Assembly: GCA_963932245.1 (NCBI GenBank)
Contig: OZ010742.1
Coordinates: 115,553,563 to 115,617,562, forward strand
From: Tachinus rufipes
Lineage: Eukaryota; Arthropoda; Insecta; Coleoptera; Staphylinidae
Reading direction: 5' to 3'
Length of the DNA stretch: 64,000 nt
Notes under the pieces: generated by a model
What the model was told of the DNA's origin: nothing
The model's database searches: none
What the model saw: the letters and a program-made list of their open reading frames with translations, nothing else
Shown here: in pieces, positions 12,790-24,580 of the stretch
Numbering within the stretch: position 1 is the first letter of the stretch
Layout: every line of letters starts with the position of its first letter
Program-made: the position numbers and the translations under genes

Positions 12790-13590
12790 TGGACTTGTGT
12801 AGTACTTATTATATATAAATAGGTTTTTCCACTTTATGAATGTGTTTCTGGCTTGTTCTATTTTGCTATTTGTTTCTTGCTCCAAATCCTACTTTTTGTT
12901 AAAGCATATCTCTTGGTACTTATATGACTTAACTTGTTTAATCTTTATGTTGTTTTGTAATTCTGCTGACTTTCATTATGTAATTAATGTTTGTTATGTT
13001 TGTGATTAAACCGGACGCGGTACTTTTTGCATGCAAAGCGTATGTTGTTTAACCATCGGACATTTATCTTTACGCCAATTTATATATCCTTTCGGGTGTT
13101 TTTGATGATTTTATCGGAATACGCGTTAAAGATCATGAAGGATAAGATACAATTTTGACGGACATCTCTTGTAATTTTCAGTTTTTTTGATTCCTCTTTT
13201 TTGAGTTTTAATATTGTTTTATTATGCCAGTAAAGTTTCTGGCGATTTGATCGTTGTGTTTTACCTAGTCGAAACCTTTTTGATAGTCTATAAAGCAAAT
13301 GTAGACATTATTTTAGTAGTGTTAGCATTTTTGTACAAAGATTTGAAATGCAAGAAGCGCTTTATATGTTCCAAAGCCGTTACAAAACCCAAATTGCCAG
13401 TTGATGTTTTCTTATTCACGCTTCTTGTATATTTTCTTTTTATAATGTTCAAAAACACTTTAAGAATATGACTCATTTAGCATATAAGCCAAAAATCTTC
13501 ACAAGATCTATCTTTTTTTTTTTTTTGGTATAGCAATAAAAGCAGATTTTAGTCATACAGTTAGTATTTTTTTTGTCATCGATTTTATTG
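12790..13590 (-). mobile_element. RTE-like reverse transcriptase fragment, 3' half
   Basis: Minus strand. WLKSAFIAIPKK-like codons are readable near 13555-13520 (tryptophan now a stop), then MSHILKVFLNIIKRKYT (13476-13420), a QFGFCNGFGT-like block, VYICFIDYQKGFD near 13300, KKEESKKLKITRDVRQNCILS near 13200-13140, NNIRFA near 13040 where the catalytic Asp pair is gone, and KRIEQARNTFIKWK near 12850. The same family is represented by the better preserved copy at 45419-46897, which shows the expected order. The upstream part of this copy is on the far side of the satellite array (15550-16018). Confidence 0.8.
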
Positions 13591-15549
13591 GTGGGACTCA
13601 TTATTAGAAGCTATCCGCCTACAATTTAATTCAAACATAGTAACCAAGCAATTTATTGTTAAAAAAACCTTCTCTAATGTCTTATTAGCAACTTACATTA
13701 ATTCTGATTTATACACTAATTGCAAGAACACAAGAGGTGGAAGAAACTATTTCTTTCTTAAAGACTAACATTTAGGTGGGTAGAAAAGACACAATATTAG
13801 AAGTTATCTGCTTACAATTCAAAAATAGTGTCAACCCACCCACCCAAGCGCTTGTCATCAAACGATTTGTTGTTACAACCTTCTCTAATGTTTTACTGAG
13901 AACTGACACTTATTCTGTTCTGTACAATAGCTGTAGAAACACAAAAAGTGGGAGAAACTATTTTTTTTTGTTATGACAAACTCTTGGGTCGGTGAATGAG
14001 ACACAGTTTTAGAAATAATACCTCTCTTAAAAAATTTAAAAATAATTCCCACCCACCCACCCAAACGTTTATCATCAAATATTTATTGTTACAACTTTTT
14101 CTAATGTTTTACTGACAATTAATACTCATTCTGTTCTGTACAACAGTTGCAGGTACACAAGATTTGAAAGAAAGTAAATTTTTCCTGATGACTAACACTT
14201 GAGTGAGTGGGTGGGTAGAACACAGTTTTAGAAACTATCTGCCACACAATTTAAACATAGTGCCCACCCAAGCGTTTATAATTAAAAGATTTATTGTTAC
14301 AAGCTTCTCTAATGTTTTACTGACAACTGACACTTATTCTGTTCCGTACAATAGTTGCAGGAACACAAAAAGTAGGAGAAACTAATTTTTTCTTGATGAC
14401 AAACACTTGGTTAGTTAGGTGAGACACAGTATTCGAAGCTATCCACCCACAATTCAAGCATAACAACCACCTACCCACTCAAGCTTTTCTCATAATTTTT
14501 TTTATTGTTACAAACTTCTCTAATGTTTTATAAGCAATTTAGACTTATTTTGTTGTACAATAACTGCAAAAACAAAAAAAGTGGAAGAAACTAAAGTTTT
14601 CTTGATGACAAACACTTAGGTGGGTGGGTAAAACACAGTTTTAAAAGCTATCTGCTTACAGTTGAAACACATTATTAGAAGCTATTCGCCTACAATTTGA
14701 ATATAGTGTCTACCCACTCATCCAACCGTTTATCTGTAAAATATATATTGTTACAACCTTTTCTAATGTTTTACTGACAACTGACACTTATTCTGTTCTG
14801 TACAATAGCTGCAGGAACACAAGTGGTAAAAAAAACAAAATTTTTCTTAATGACAAACACTTGGGTTGGTGGCTGGGATACAGTTTTAAAAGCTATCCGC
14901 TTACAATTCAAACATAATAACCACCCGCCTACCCAAGCGTTTGCCATAAAAACATATATTGTTACAAAATTTTGTCATTTCCTTTTGACAATTAATACCC
15001 ATTCTGTTCTGTACAATAGCTGCATTTTGTACACAAGAGGTGGGTGGATAAGACACAATTTTAGAAGTTTGCCGCTCACAATTCAAACATATTGCCCACC
15101 CATGCGTTTATCATTGGTTTATTGTTACAACCTTTACTGATGTTTTATTGACAACTAACACTCATTCTGATCTGTATAATTACTGCAGAAACACAACAGG
15201 TAGGAGAAACTATTTTTTTCTTGATGACATACATTTGAGTGAGAAGGTGGAACACATTATTAGAAGCTATCCACCCACAATTGAAACATAGTAACCACCT
15301 ACCCACGTAGCAAGCGTTTGTCATCAAAAATTTTAAAATAGTAGCCATCCACCCATTCAAGGTTTTGCCATCAAAAAGATATTGTTACAAATTTTCTAAT
15401 GTCTTACTGACAACTGATACTCATTCTAGTTTGTACAATAGCTGCAGGAACACAAGAAGTAAAAAACTATATTTTTCTTAATGACAATCACTAAGGTGAG
15501 TGGTTGAGACACAGTTTTAGATGCAATCCGCCCACAACTCAAACTTAGT
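13591..15549. repeat. Satellite array, about 210-bp unit, about nine degenerate copies
   Basis: The landmark CTCTAATGTTTTACTGAC recurs near 13677, 13887, 14103, 14311, 14522, 14764, 14976, 15140 and 15398, giving spacings mostly of 208-216 bp, with 242, 164 and 258 bp where units carry insertions or deletions. Each unit also holds ATTGTTACAACCTT, ATTCTGTTCTGTACAATAGC and TGCAGGAACACAAG. Most units contain two facing arms, GATGACAAACACTTGGGT and ACCCAAGCGTTTGTCATC, about 70 bp apart, so a single unit can fold into a long hairpin. Divergence between units is high, so the array is old. ORFs inside it are incidental. It interrupts an RTE element. Confidence 0.9.
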
Positions 15550-16018
15550 GTTAACTGATTTTGCCATCTGGATTGCTTGTTCAACTTTTGTTTGTAATAT
15601 TGAAAAGCCGGTTATGTCATGTAGTCTTTCCAGCTTTTTTCAATCGTTTTCAAAAAGTTTGGTTATAAATGATTCCCATGTTCTTTGTCTTGCTTCTTTC
15701 TTTAATTTTTTTTTCATCTATGAAGGTTGGTATGGGTCTTTTTTTATATCACCGCTAGCTTCTTTAAATTTTTTGTACATGTTAAAACTATCGTGTTTTT
15801 TGTCTGGTTCTTTTATTTCTCTGCATTTTTCTAATAATCTTGCTTCTTTTGCTCTTACGGTTTGTTTGTATATTTTAGTATTTTTGTCATTTAGGTTTTT
15901 GAACGCCCTCTTTCATCACAATTTCAAATATAAATATTTATTTAAATTTGGTTCATTTTGTGTGTTTAGTTTACAGTTTATTCAGAAGCTAGTAAACTTC
16001 TTATGTCACAAGTTCTAA
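15550..16018 (-). mobile_element. RTE-like fragment, linker between endonuclease and RT
   Basis: Minus strand reading shows a basic, charged linker (KQTVRAKEARLLEKCREIKE, then FNMYKKFKEAS), a tract like QRTWESFITKLFENDW and finally ILQTKVEQAIQMAKSVN at the left edge. This is the stretch that in this RTE family directly precedes the KGKAPGPD block. The continuation is found in the same orientation at 13590-12790, so this and that fragment are two halves of one copy split by the satellite. About 30 codons are missing at the break. Confidence 0.7.
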
Positions 16019-16429
16019 ATTTTAGTGGTATCATTGTGACATTTACAACCTTGTCCCATTTAAGAAACGCCGTGACTCGGAGGCACTATTGATTTATCCT
16101 GTTATAATAAAATAGTTTTCTTGAGCAGTTTGAACCCAGATAGTTTCCCCTTGCTTTTCTAGATTTGTAGTAATCTTGCTTTACTGGGAACTTTAGACGC
16201 TGCCGTTGGCTACTAGTAGTTTTTCCTTTGCCATCTAGACTGTTAACCTACAGTGATAACAAATGACCTCAACTATCAATCATCAAAACATGTTCGACTG
16301 CCTAGTTCAAGCCTTCACACTTAGTGTGAGTTTACTCTCTTGGTAAAAAGCAGTGTTTGTGCACCATTCCTGTGGATAAAAATAGTAGCCGCGTTTAACC
16401 AAAAATGCCACCTCTATAAAAAAAATTAT
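16019..16429. other. Unassigned, possible RTE leader
   Basis: Less AT-rich than its surroundings, with no coding motif. By position it would be upstream sequence of the split RTE copy, or another repeat's untranslated region. Nothing decisive is seen. Confidence 0.3.
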
Positions 16430-16829
16430 GTTTGTTTGCTTGTTTCTAATTTTTAACAAAAACCAATCTCAAAAATACAGTCAACAAACTAGTTTAACTT
16501 CAAAAACTTGCATGCCTTCTGATAACGAAAGAATGAGAACGACGTCCACAGCAACGATAAAATTACTACTATTGTTACCGCCACTTCAATTAATTGTAAT
16601 GACAGAGGCTATACTAAAAATAAATTAACAGATTGTAAACCTTAAAACCCACAGACCTAGTATAACAAATTTTATGAAAGTCATTGTAATAAAAAAACAT
16701 TTAATTTAATAACACCACAACCAACACAAATTGACAAACAAATGATACAGTCAAATGAACTATCTAGTATATAAATGGAGCCAGAAATCAGTATTGCGCC
16801 AGAACTAGAAACTACAAAGACAAAGATCA

Positions 16830-17225
16830 GAAAAATCAAACTTTGTCTCACCTGGGCAAAAATGTATTGAATTTCCAGGCAAAGGTGGCTGTTATCAAAC
16901 GGTGTGCTAGGGACATCATCTGGACTATACTAAGAGAAACTAATAACCATCATATCAAATTTCGAACGACATTGCAGGCTTTATAGTTGCCAGTAATAAA
17001 ATCCAAACTGGTTATGGCCTAAATAAACAGTCTGAAAGCATTGGCTACTATCTGCCTGGTCTGGATACCAAAAGACCAGAAAATAAAAAGAAATTTCATG
17101 ACAAATCAACTTGTCAAAAAAAGAGCAAATCGGACATTTACTGGACGCAACCCTGCTTTTGAAGTCCATTACAAGAACAAATCTGCAACAAACTTAATAA
17201 GTGACACAGCAACTGTAAGAAAATG
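16830..17225 (+). pseudogene. RNase H domain remnant of a non-LTR retrotransposon
   Basis: Plus strand. The pieces follow the order of an RNase HI domain: a FQAKVAVIKRCARDII-like helix (the Glu-containing helix in which FQAE has become FQAK), a middle strand near 16960-17010, then INSLKALATICLVWIP, DQKIKRNFMTNQLVKKRANR and TGRNPAFEV (17041-17190). The pattern VWIP(G)H..I.GNE..DQLAKKGA is the usual C-terminal motif, with His, Glu and Asp replaced here. RNase H of this type is encoded downstream of the reverse transcriptase in I-group and some other insect elements. No RT is readable upstream, so this is a 5'-truncated copy. The family is uncertain. Confidence 0.65.
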
Positions 17226-18749
17226 ACACACTTAAGACTATTCAAACAAAACCATAACATTTCAAATTTAATTTTTAACACAAATAAATCAAATCAAGCT
17301 GCAAAAAAAACACAAAATGTTTTATCTGATACAACTTGCAACTGACAAATGTGTAATGGTTTACACCTGTACTAAAATTATAGTAACAATGCAGTAAAAA
17401 GAAATAAATTTGTGTATGTAAAGTATAAATGTATCTGCCCAATGCACATAAACACAGCAACTAACGTCTATCTACTACACATTTTAACAAAAACCAATCC
17501 AAATTATTTTTGAATTTTGGAGATACATTTATACTTTTTACATACTTGCACGTCTTGCGCCCCTTACTAATATTTTCTTGCTCGACGCTAGTCACACGAT
17601 AGCTCTAGATTTGTGGCCGGCTTAAATAGATCAAGCCCCTCCAAAAACAAAAAAACAGACAAAGGTCCAGCTGAAAAGCAACGTTGCCGTCCACCACAAA
17701 ACCCTTTTATTAGAAAAGAGATACACAGTCGTGGGCAACAAAAAAATTAAAAAAAAAAAAAAGAAAGTGAACCTCTTTTGATTTATTTATTTAGTAGGTC
17801 ATCAGCTGGTCAGATGCATTTAACGCCACCAAAACCATCAGTCAACAAAGCCAAAAGGTCCTCAACAGGGCCGGCCATTAAAACCCAAGCAACGTTTTCT
17901 GGTGCTGCCACTAGCTCCTCAAGCCATCTCAGATCTCAAAAGCATCTATAGAAAATGCTGTCTCACGACGGCCATCCCACATTGTAATACGGGATATATC
18001 CGTATTCCAAGAGCTTTTGGCTACGTTCAAAAACATAAACATAATCATCAACCACGGCGTAAACATAGTTGATGGTATCCGCTTACTGCAAAAGCAACTG
18101 TATGCTTTACTACACTTTTTAGTTAAAGTTCAAAATCAGCCAAATGCATTAAGTTATCATCAAATTGTGTAAACTCACAGTCAGCGTTAATTATAAACGC
18201 AAATCTAAAAATATTGTACATTGTCGTTGCTACACTGCATCAAGACGCAAGTAAAACTTTTTCAAAACCTCAACTTAAAGCACTTGCTTCTCAAAGGCAA
18301 ACTTCCGCTCCTCCCCGCAAAGAGAATTAATATGCACATGCAACAGAAAACCAGGAGCAAAAAGCAACCACGTTGTCAGTAGAAAAGTACCCAAACAAAC
18401 ATAGCTGAATTTGAAGAATCTTTGATGCATCTAATAGCCTTAAAGCTATTTGTCTATTAATCTATAAAAATATAAAGTAATGCTAGTTAAAAGTGAATAA
18501 CTGATTCTTCTTAAATTATACTCAATAATTACGTTTAAATAAACACTATAGTTAGTATGAATCCGATCCCTTTCGATTGTCTGATAGAGATAGACCATAA
18601 GTAGGTCTATGTTGTTCTAAATTACACCTGATAACTGTTTGATTTGCTAAGATTACAGATTGTAAATTAATCAGTAAGAGAACACATTTTTGTAGCTAAA
18701 AATCAAATCGGTTAACTATATCCCTGAAAAATTATACATATTGAACATA
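17226..18749. other. Unassigned; possible ORF1-like remnant at 17640-17950
   Basis: The plus strand near 17640-17950 can be read as a low-complexity, Lys/Ser/Pro-rich protein (KPSVNKAKRSSTGPAIKTQA) reminiscent of the N-terminal part of retrotransposon ORF1 proteins. A poly-A run sits at 17750-17765. No zinc knuckle or RRM follows. The remainder shows no recognisable feature. Confidence 0.3.
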
Positions 18750-19492
18750 CAGGGTATATTATAAAAGTAATGCGCATAATTTTATTGGAACGCGACTATC
18801 CATTCTAGCCTCCTAAAACCGGTCGAAAAATATGGTTTAGGATCTGCCCTTTCAACGCCAACTTGCACCAACTGTTCTAAGCGAAAAGACTTGTCTCCGC
18901 GTGAAGTGTGTTTTTCGACTTTGTAACAAAAGAAAGCGCAAATGAGCAAGTTTTGCATCAAAACGTTGCCCATTATCTTATTTGACGTCAAAAAAATTGT
19001 CCATTTTGAGTTTGTACCGGAAATAGAAATTGTCAACTCAACTTTTAACCTCAAGATGCTCAAAAGATTAACACGCTTGATTGCGCGTGTGAGTACTGAG
19101 ATCAAAGACACGGTCAAGCTTCACTATGACAATGCCCTCAGTCAAACGACAATCATTGTTACTAACTTCTTGGCTCAAAGTAACACCGCAGTGGTCCCCC
19201 AGCTCCCTTACAGTCCCTACTTGGCTCCGTGCAACTTTTTTTGTTTCCCTGACTGAAGAAAGAGCTAAAAAAAACATTAGGAGTCCGTAGAAAACATCTA
19301 AAAAAAGCTTGTTACAAGGTTATTAAAAGACATTTCTGTCAAAGAGTTTCAGGGTGCCTTTCAGGCGTAGCAGACACGTCTTCAAAAGTGTATTAGTGCA
19401 GGTGAAGACTATTTTGAAGAATTTTAATTGTTTGTACCGGTACGATCAATAAATCTGTTTTTCATTGCGCATTACTTTCTTAATGGATCCTG
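18750..19492 (+). mobile_element. Mariner transposon, shortened copy with TIRs and TA duplications
   Basis: The left end CAGGGTATATTATAAAAGTA and the reverse complement of the right end, CAGGATCCATTAAGAAAGTA, match, and both continue as ATGCGCA. TA flanks both sides (18748-18749 and 19493-19494). At 743 bp it is little over half the usual mariner length of about 1.3 kb. The transposase C-terminal half is present on the plus strand, but the N-terminal DNA-binding region is missing. The segment 18782-18940 between the left end and the transposase does not read as mariner protein in any frame I tried. Confidence 0.88.
18942..19256 (+). pseudogene. Mariner transposase, C-terminal catalytic half, inactive
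   Basis: An open frame of about 104 codons carries the mariner catalytic core: ILFDVKKIVHFEFVP, VNSTFNLKMLKRL, LHYDNALSQT and VVPQLPYSPYLAPCNFF. The second catalytic Asp (in HYDNA) is kept. The third, normally in SPDLAP, is Tyr. The first Asp (in GDESW) and the helix-turn-helix region are absent. After 19256 a stop interrupts the remaining C-terminal tail, although GEDYFEEF-like codons continue to about 19425. This cannot have been active in its present form. Confidence 0.9.
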
Positions 19493-19560
19493 TATAGCAC
19501 CGCTTCCTTAGAAAGAATTGTTATCAGCCATTATTTTAGTCAAATCAAATAATTTAACTA

Positions 19561-20826
19561 CGACGGACACTGCCAAAATTTGCGGAAAATGTAAAGCAAA
19601 ACACAAATTACGTTATGTAAATTGCTTTATTGCTTCTCAAAATATTCTTCTTTAAAATCTATACACTATTGCATTCAATGAAACCAATCTTTAAATCAAT
19701 TTTGCCACTCGAAACAAATGATTTAAATGCTTCAAAGGCCTCTTCAGGCAATAAAAAACGTTTGCCACGCATTTTATTTTTACTTTGTCAAAATATAAAG
19801 AAGTCACTGATCAATAAATCTGGCAAATATGGACAATGAGTCATTAATTGGATGTTGTTACTGGTCAAAAACTCTACAGTTTGTCGTGCTGTGTGAGCGC
19901 TTGCTTTGTCATAATAAACAATGATTCACCGGTTTATGTTGTTCCTTCTGATTTCAACGATAACTTCCGGTAAACAAATTGAAAAGTATACCAGTCAGTA
20001 TTAACTGTCTTTCGATCTTCTAATGCAACAATGACCTGTTTTTTTAAAGAATCAAGCAATCATTCTTTTTGAAACGCTTCGTGAACGCACCACTTTTGTG
20101 GGTTTAGGTTTATTTTCAAAACACTCATACAGTCGATTTTTGCTTAATTTAAGGCTCATATTAATATGTCCAAGATTCGTTACCTGTTACGATGTTATGT
20201 ACCAAATTTGAACGACCCCCTTCGAATTTCTTTAGCATTTCTTTGCACCACCACATGCCTGTTTTTGTTTTACTTTAAACTGTGTGAGATCCAACGACTG
20301 CAAAGCTTCCTGACATGCAAATGATTGTGCAAAATCGTATGTATTTGTTTCACTGCAATGCCTAAGGATGCCTATATTTCACTATAGGTCACATGCCAAT
20401 CTGACAAAATCATTTTACGCACAGCATCAATATTTTTTGCGACAACAGAGGTGCATGGACGACCTTTGCAAAGATCGTCATGAAACGTTGGTATTCCGCG
20501 CTTGAATTCTGCGAACCATTTGTAATCATAGTTTTGGATAGTGTTTTATCCCCAAATAACAAACTAAGTTTTTCCACACATTGCTGCGGTGTTAAACCGT
20601 ATCGAAAATCATAAAAAAATATCACTCGGAAGTCACGATTCAAAAATTCCATTTTTTACTAAATTATTACTCTCGTTAACTTTTGTTGAAACGAAACCGA
20701 GCAGTTTGAAATCAAACTGTCAACTGAATTATAGGTGAAAAACGTCAAATTTTACAAATATGATAATTGCAGAACGCTGGCAACACAGGCAGTACTTGAT
20801 TCCGCAAACTTCAGCAGTGCCCCTCG
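19561..20826 (-). mobile_element. Mariner transposon, near full length, TA duplications
   Basis: Left end CGACGGACACTGCCAAAATT and reverse complement of the right end CGAGGGGCACTGCTGAAGTT match and both continue as TGCGGAA. TA lies immediately outside on both sides (19559-19560 and 20827-20828). The 1266-bp length is that of a complete mariner. It starts 68 bp after the neighbouring mariner at 18750-19492, in the opposite coding orientation. The two have different end sequences, so they are independent insertions of different families. Confidence 0.92.
19635..20652 (-). pseudogene. Mariner transposase, decayed
   Basis: Minus strand from ATG at 20652. The N-terminal helix-turn-helix reads FLNRDFRVIFFYDFRYGLT and CVEKLSLLFGD. 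Beyond about 20540 the frame shifts but continues in mariner order: RKMILSDWHVTYSEIEASLG, CSRWIPH, VWWCKEMLKKF, NIVTGNESW, YYDKASAHTARQTVEFL and PYLPDL. The first catalytic Asp of GDESW is Asn here, and the DNA motif is DKA. Its end reads EEYFEKQ followed by a stop near 19640, the usual mariner C-terminus. Frameshifts and stops plus the D-to-N change rule out activity. Confidence 0.92.
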
Positions 20827-20828
20827 TA

Positions 20829-22949
20829 CTAATATTAAAAAATCATGAATTATAATTAAAATATCAAAATAAATACCAAAAATTGTAAACTCTATAATTT
20901 AAATGTACACATTACATAAAGGATAGTATTACTAGATGATTGATGCTATATTTAAAAAAATAAATATACCTTTCCAATGAACCAGATTATTTTCTATTAT
21001 AATTTCGATAATGTGTTTCAATTAAAAAGCATATTTTCTCATTTAAAAGTATATATTTTAATTTAATGATTCTATTAATCATTTCTGAATTTACGTCACA
21101 TAAACAATTAATTTAATTAGAAAAATATGCTTAGCAACTGTTTTGATTAGTTCTCTCTGGAGAAAATAAGAAAAAAAGGACAAGTGGTAATATATTAACT
21201 CGCCGTGCCTAAAATGCTATTGGCAATACAGTAAACAATTCCAACAAAACTTGTTTACATTTGATTACATTATTACTATAATCAGACGTGTGTGCTCCGT
21301 TTTAATGCAATTATCAATTTAAAACCATTATAATATAATTGCTCAGGGCGGACAATTTTCTTCTAGATTGATACGCAACTATGATGTGAATTATACTAAA
21401 AATAAAATAGAAAAACTAATTGAAATAGGAAATGTTAGATTTTTTAAATCCTGTTTCCTATATAATTTGCCTGGGAACTAGCCAGTTTTCTAAATGTCTT
21501 GAGTAATTAAGTGAATTTATATTTATATCTCTTGCATATAAGGTAACAACCTTGTTATAAACGTAAACATGATATCTGCAATTGACTTCAATCCGGTTTT
21601 ATTTGTGGCGCCATGTATTGGTAGCAAATATCAGGTGTATTGTTATTGTGAGATATTAATTATATTGGCAACATTTATATTCGATATTGATTAGTAAAAT
21701 AATTAAAGCTACCTGTGCGTGTCTGCATGCTAGGAAGAATAGATTGCAAAAACGTGTTGCATGAGTATTTAGTAGTGTCAATGTGAATTAAACTTTGAAA
21801 GACATACGTTTGCTTATTCATGTTGCAATTAATACATTAATGCCTCTAACTAATTTATTAGAAACTGCATTAGTTGATGATAAAAACATCGCACAACATT
21901 TCTAGAATGTGGAATTTCATCTATAATTTAGTGCAAAATTATTATGCTTTAAAAACAGTTCTCTATAAATAAGCATAATTAAGTTTAACCAAATCGTATG
22001 GATTGCTTTTTATTGCAACATTTATAGACTAATCTTATAATAAACTTACAGTTTGTATAATTTTTTCATTAAATTTATATTTATGCATCATAGATATTGT
22101 CAATTCTGCTGTTTAATTTGCAATATTTATAGCTTACAACATATCTTGTCATCATCAATATTGAAAGTTAAGTTTTCGCTTTAGTTTGTAGTTTAATCAA
22201 TGTTTATTTATGTTGATTAAAGTATTGTTTTTTTGACAAATGAATAAATGAGTTTTTGGGTTTATGGCCTTTTTACTGGTATTGTTTATATTATTGCTTA
22301 GTTATTATATTTAGAGTTCTTGCGTTTTGTCAACTAATCTTGAATCACATTGACATAATTATATATTTTATAAATAAACCTATTTTTAAGTTAGGTTATA
22401 CGTATCATGTTCTGAATGGAAAAGTGGGTCATTTAAATTTAAAATAAATTTTGGTAAATTTGTGATAATAAGTTTTGCTGCTTAAAAACATTGAGCTCAA
22501 ATGCACTTAAATTTCTGCACATTTTTCTTCTGGAATAAGCTATAAAAATTATTTTTCCTGTAAGATATCATGTCACCCTACTTAATATTTTGTCATAACT
22601 AACACATTATGACAAGCCACCACCAAAACCTCCACTGCTGTTTTGAAAACTTTCTATTAAAACGGTGCTTAAAAAGTTTTAATTTGTTTATATAACCGTA
22701 AAAAAGTTGAAAAAATAATAAATTTTGCTAAATTATATAAACCCACAGCAACCAAACCACAATCTGCCAATAGAGCCAAAATTAATCAAATTTGGCTAAA
22801 TCAAACCAACAAAATGCATTTTTGCACTACTTTTCAACGCATAGCCCTCAACATTTTTTTTCTTTGTAAAGAATTTTTTCCACTAAAATCTGATTCTAAT
22901 TCTTAATTAGCAAAATTAAATTTCAGTATAATTTTGTTTAGTTATTCTT
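20829..22949. other. AT-rich region, nothing recognised
   Basis: No protein motif, RNA gene or tandem repeat was recognised over about 2 kb. Short ORFs (for example at 22256-22447) are hydrophobic and AT-driven with no identifiable domain. Confidence 0.5.
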
Positions 22950-24580
22950 TTTTTTTTTTTATTCATTTCTGTTTTCCTTATTCCTTATTGCAATGTTGCT
23001 ATTTTTAAGCTCAGTGTGAGACACTTTTTTTTAGTGTATATTTCACGTATATATCATTGTTTCACGTTAGCCTTTCTCCTTGTCATCTTCTGCGTAACGG
23101 CGTAGTAGGTTATTTTTCTTATTTTGTTCGTTTAAACATGTATAAGTTGGCTTATAAAAACAATATCTAATTAAAAATTGAGACAAGTAAAAGTTAATGC
23201 TGCAATCTTGATATCTTGGCCCATTCTTGGCAGAAATTGTTTAGGCGTTGTTGGTACCGGTGTATTTGTTTTTAATTGTTGTTATTTGTTGCCTTTATGT
23301 AAATTCGTACTAATGCTAGTAGTATTGTGTCAGTAATCACAAGCAGAACTAGTTTTGTATTTGTTATCTTGCTTATTAGTTCCGCGTTGCTGCAGGTTTT
23401 AAATTCAAACTACATAGTGCTTCTATCAGCCCTGTTATGTTTATAATATGCACAAATCAGCAATGTTTCATTTACTGTGTTTTTAATTTTAAAAACAATA
23501 GTTTTAAAATAGGAGAATAGTTGCGCTATTATAAGGGTTCACAAAATCAAACTCAACAACAAAACGCCTAAATATAATTAAATAAAGTTTTTACACATTG
23601 TAGAAAAAAGTCCAATCTGTGTCCTCAAATTTGTAAAAATTTGATGCAATAAGTCGTTTCTCCGCAATTAATTTATAAAAAATGGCGTTTTAAATTAGTT
23701 CTTTATTAATTTTTTACTTGCTAAATATAACTTCAAATCTTTAATCAAAAACATGAAGACATAGAATATTGTATGTAACTCAACATATAAAAAAAGTGAT
23801 AACTAAAACTTTATCGTTTGGATATTGAATTGGTTGGCGTTTTGTCTCATAAAAACTAATTTTAATTTAAAAACGGCGATGTACGTGTTAATATTTTTTT
23901 AGAAAGAAAAGTTTACCGATATTCTCGTAGATAGGATTTAATATTTACTAGTAGCACCCCAACAGGACGGGGCGACTAAACCCGGCAATTCTCTAGCGTT
24001 AAGCTTTATTTGCTAAGATATAAGCGCAAGTTGTAGTTTATTAGTCTTATTGCCAAAAATTTTGTTTTTATTTTTACCGCATTTGCTCTAATATTGTTTT
24101 TTTGTTGTTTTTAGTGACTATAATTGCTACGTTGTTGGCATATGCTATGAAGGTATTTTAGTGTGACATTAATTTTTATAAAAATTCAGTCACACTTGTC
24201 ACATTATCTAACTTATGTTTTTTTTTAACTTTTGTTTCACTGAACACTAACTAGTTTAGTTACGAGTACTAAACTAGTTAGTGTGCCGGATTTTTACCAA
24301 ATAAAACTTGTTTCCGTTATAATTTGGTGACTATCATCGTTAGGTTGTCAATTTATCTTAAAGCGGTAACTTAATGCGTTTCAATTTTGTTTATATTTGT
24401 AAAACTGTCTAACCAAAAAAAATCTTTCTAAGATTTTTTCTTTTAAAAGCCACTAACTACTTTACCACTCAAAACCTCCCTTTCGTTACTCTTTTGTGGT
24501 TGCGCAACTGAAAGTGTTATTCACGATGTGTTTTTTGTAGTTTCACCACCTATTGTGGACATTTTACTTAATTGTGCAGA
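22950..24580 (-). mobile_element. R1-like reverse transcriptase remnant, 3' half
   Basis: Minus strand. The catalytic box reads FIAYANNVAIIVT near 24165-24125, so both Asp of YADD are Asn. About 320 codons later, near 23200-23130, LSQFLIRYCFYKPTYTCL resembles the conserved LTGHGCF..YLHRF tract near the end of R1-type ORF2. Distance and order fit an R1-group RT tail. The intervening frame is too damaged to follow. This is a plausible but weakly supported assignment. Confidence 0.5.
24244..24284. repeat. Perfect 17-bp inverted repeat, 7-base loop
   Basis: ACACTAACTAGTTTAGT at 24244-24260 is exactly reverse-complementary to 24268-24284, with loop TACGAGT. It lies just upstream (minus sense) of the R1-like catalytic box. 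No known regulatory role is implied. Confidence 0.9.

Noticed and set aside
13591..15549. CRISPR-like array
   Set aside because: Units are about 210 bp with no short conserved repeat and unique spacer structure, and the setting is a eukaryotic genome. It is a tandem satellite.
16428..16628. 66-codon plus-strand ORF upstream of the RNase H remnant
   Set aside because: No RT motif or other domain could be read in it, so it was not joined to the RNase H remnant.
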